This document shows positions 7,442 to 7,635 of a DNA stretch of 7,635 nucleotides, one piece after another. The notes beneath the pieces were generated by a model, which saw only the letters and a list, made by a program, of their open reading frames with translations, ran no database searches and had not been told where the DNA came from. The stretch is from NCBI GenBank assembly GCA_002167525.1, contig NHDV01000012.1, positions 45,332 through 52,966 on the forward strand, given 5' to 3'. The stretch's first letter is position 1, and the number at the start of each line of letters is the position of its first letter. Source of the DNA: Flavobacteriaceae bacterium TMED68 (GTDB taxonomy: Bacteria; Bacteroidota; Bacteroidia; Flavobacteriales; Flavobacteriaceae). The translations under genes and the position numbers were made by a program.

Positions 7442-7635
7442 ATGAATGAACCAATAAGTATTTTGGGCAAGAGAGCTTCTCAAAAAGAGCAAGTTCGAAA
7501 GCGTTTAATGAAAGAGGCTTTACTTTTGTTTTCCAAAAGGGGTTTAGAAAAAACAACGGTTTCAGATATAGTTCAAAAAAGCCAGATAGCAAGAGGTACA
7601 TTCTATAATTATTTTACTGATACACAAAGTCTTTT
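7442..7635 (+). CDS. TetR/AcrR-family transcriptional regulator, N-terminal DNA-binding part only
   Basis: The first 64 codons of a plus-strand gene are visible before the right edge cuts it. Residues ~16-60 form the TetR DNA-binding domain: a basic first helix (EQVRKRLMKEALLLFSKRG), the typical K-T-T-V-S-D-I-V turn and helix, and the recognition helix ARGTFYNYF (50-58), which is close to the family consensus. The ligand-binding C-terminal domain lies outside the window. The ATG at 7442 comes one base after the thiolase stop codon, so the gene is translationally close-coupled to fadA and should be expressed with the operon. By analogy with TetR-type fatty-acid regulators such as Bacillus FadR, it may repress the operon and be released by acyl-CoA. 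The palindrome upstream of fadN is the obvious candidate site; ligand and target are inferred. Confidence 0.9.
   Translation, partial: MNEPISILGKRASQKEQVRKRLMKEALLLFSKRGLEKTTVSDIVQKSQIARGTFYNYFTDTQSL

Noticed and set aside
7374..7601. Minus-strand open frame of 75 codons across the thiolase end and the regulator start
   Set aside because: The plus strand encodes conserved thiolase and TetR motifs throughout this stretch.

Overview
The window is strongly AT-rich by eye. Signal peptides are followed by short Q/K-rich starts, clear Shine-Dalgarno sequences are absent, and the gene families (SGNH esterase, GH29 fucosidases, stand-alone SCP2 protein, FadN/FadA operon) are typical of Bacteroidota. 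A flavobacterium, possibly marine, is the best guess. This is inferred from family resemblance and base composition; no marker gene is present.

Left half (1-3474), a fucosylated-glycan locus. A secreted SGNH/GDSL hydrolase on the minus strand is cut by the left edge. It diverges, across a 100-bp spacer, from two consecutive plus-strand alpha-L-fucosidases of family GH29. The first (646-1980) has an ordinary secretory signal peptide and resembles the general GH29-A type. The second (2008-3474) has a lipoprotein-like N-terminus with an atypical lipobox, a GH29-B-like catalytic domain and a C-terminal F5/8-type (discoidin-like) domain. Together they look like an exported set that removes ester groups and fucose from a host or algal glycan. 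No SusC/SusD pair, sulfatase or regulator lies inside the window.

Right half (3493-7635), a fatty-acid beta-oxidation locus. A small SCP2 sterol/lipid-binding protein (minus strand, 3493-3789) diverges from a tightly packed plus-strand operon. The operon holds a FadN-type bifunctional 3-hydroxyacyl-CoA dehydrogenase/enoyl-CoA hydratase (3877-6267), a FadA thiolase (6271-7440, 3-nt gap) and the start of a TetR-family regulator (7442 to the right edge, 1-nt gap). The 87-bp divergent promoter holds a perfect 13-bp palindrome, TGACACGGTGTCA, at 3825-3837. It is an attractive operator candidate for the TetR protein, which would then control its own operon and the SCP2 gene.

The two halves meet in an 18-bp convergent gap (3475-3492) and seem functionally unrelated. 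No RNA genes, mobile elements, CRISPR arrays or large repeats were seen, and no stretch above 300 bp lacks a gene. Nothing here looks like a wholly new system. The most interesting points are the palindrome/TetR/SCP2/beta-oxidation arrangement and the paired fucosidases with different predicted locations.
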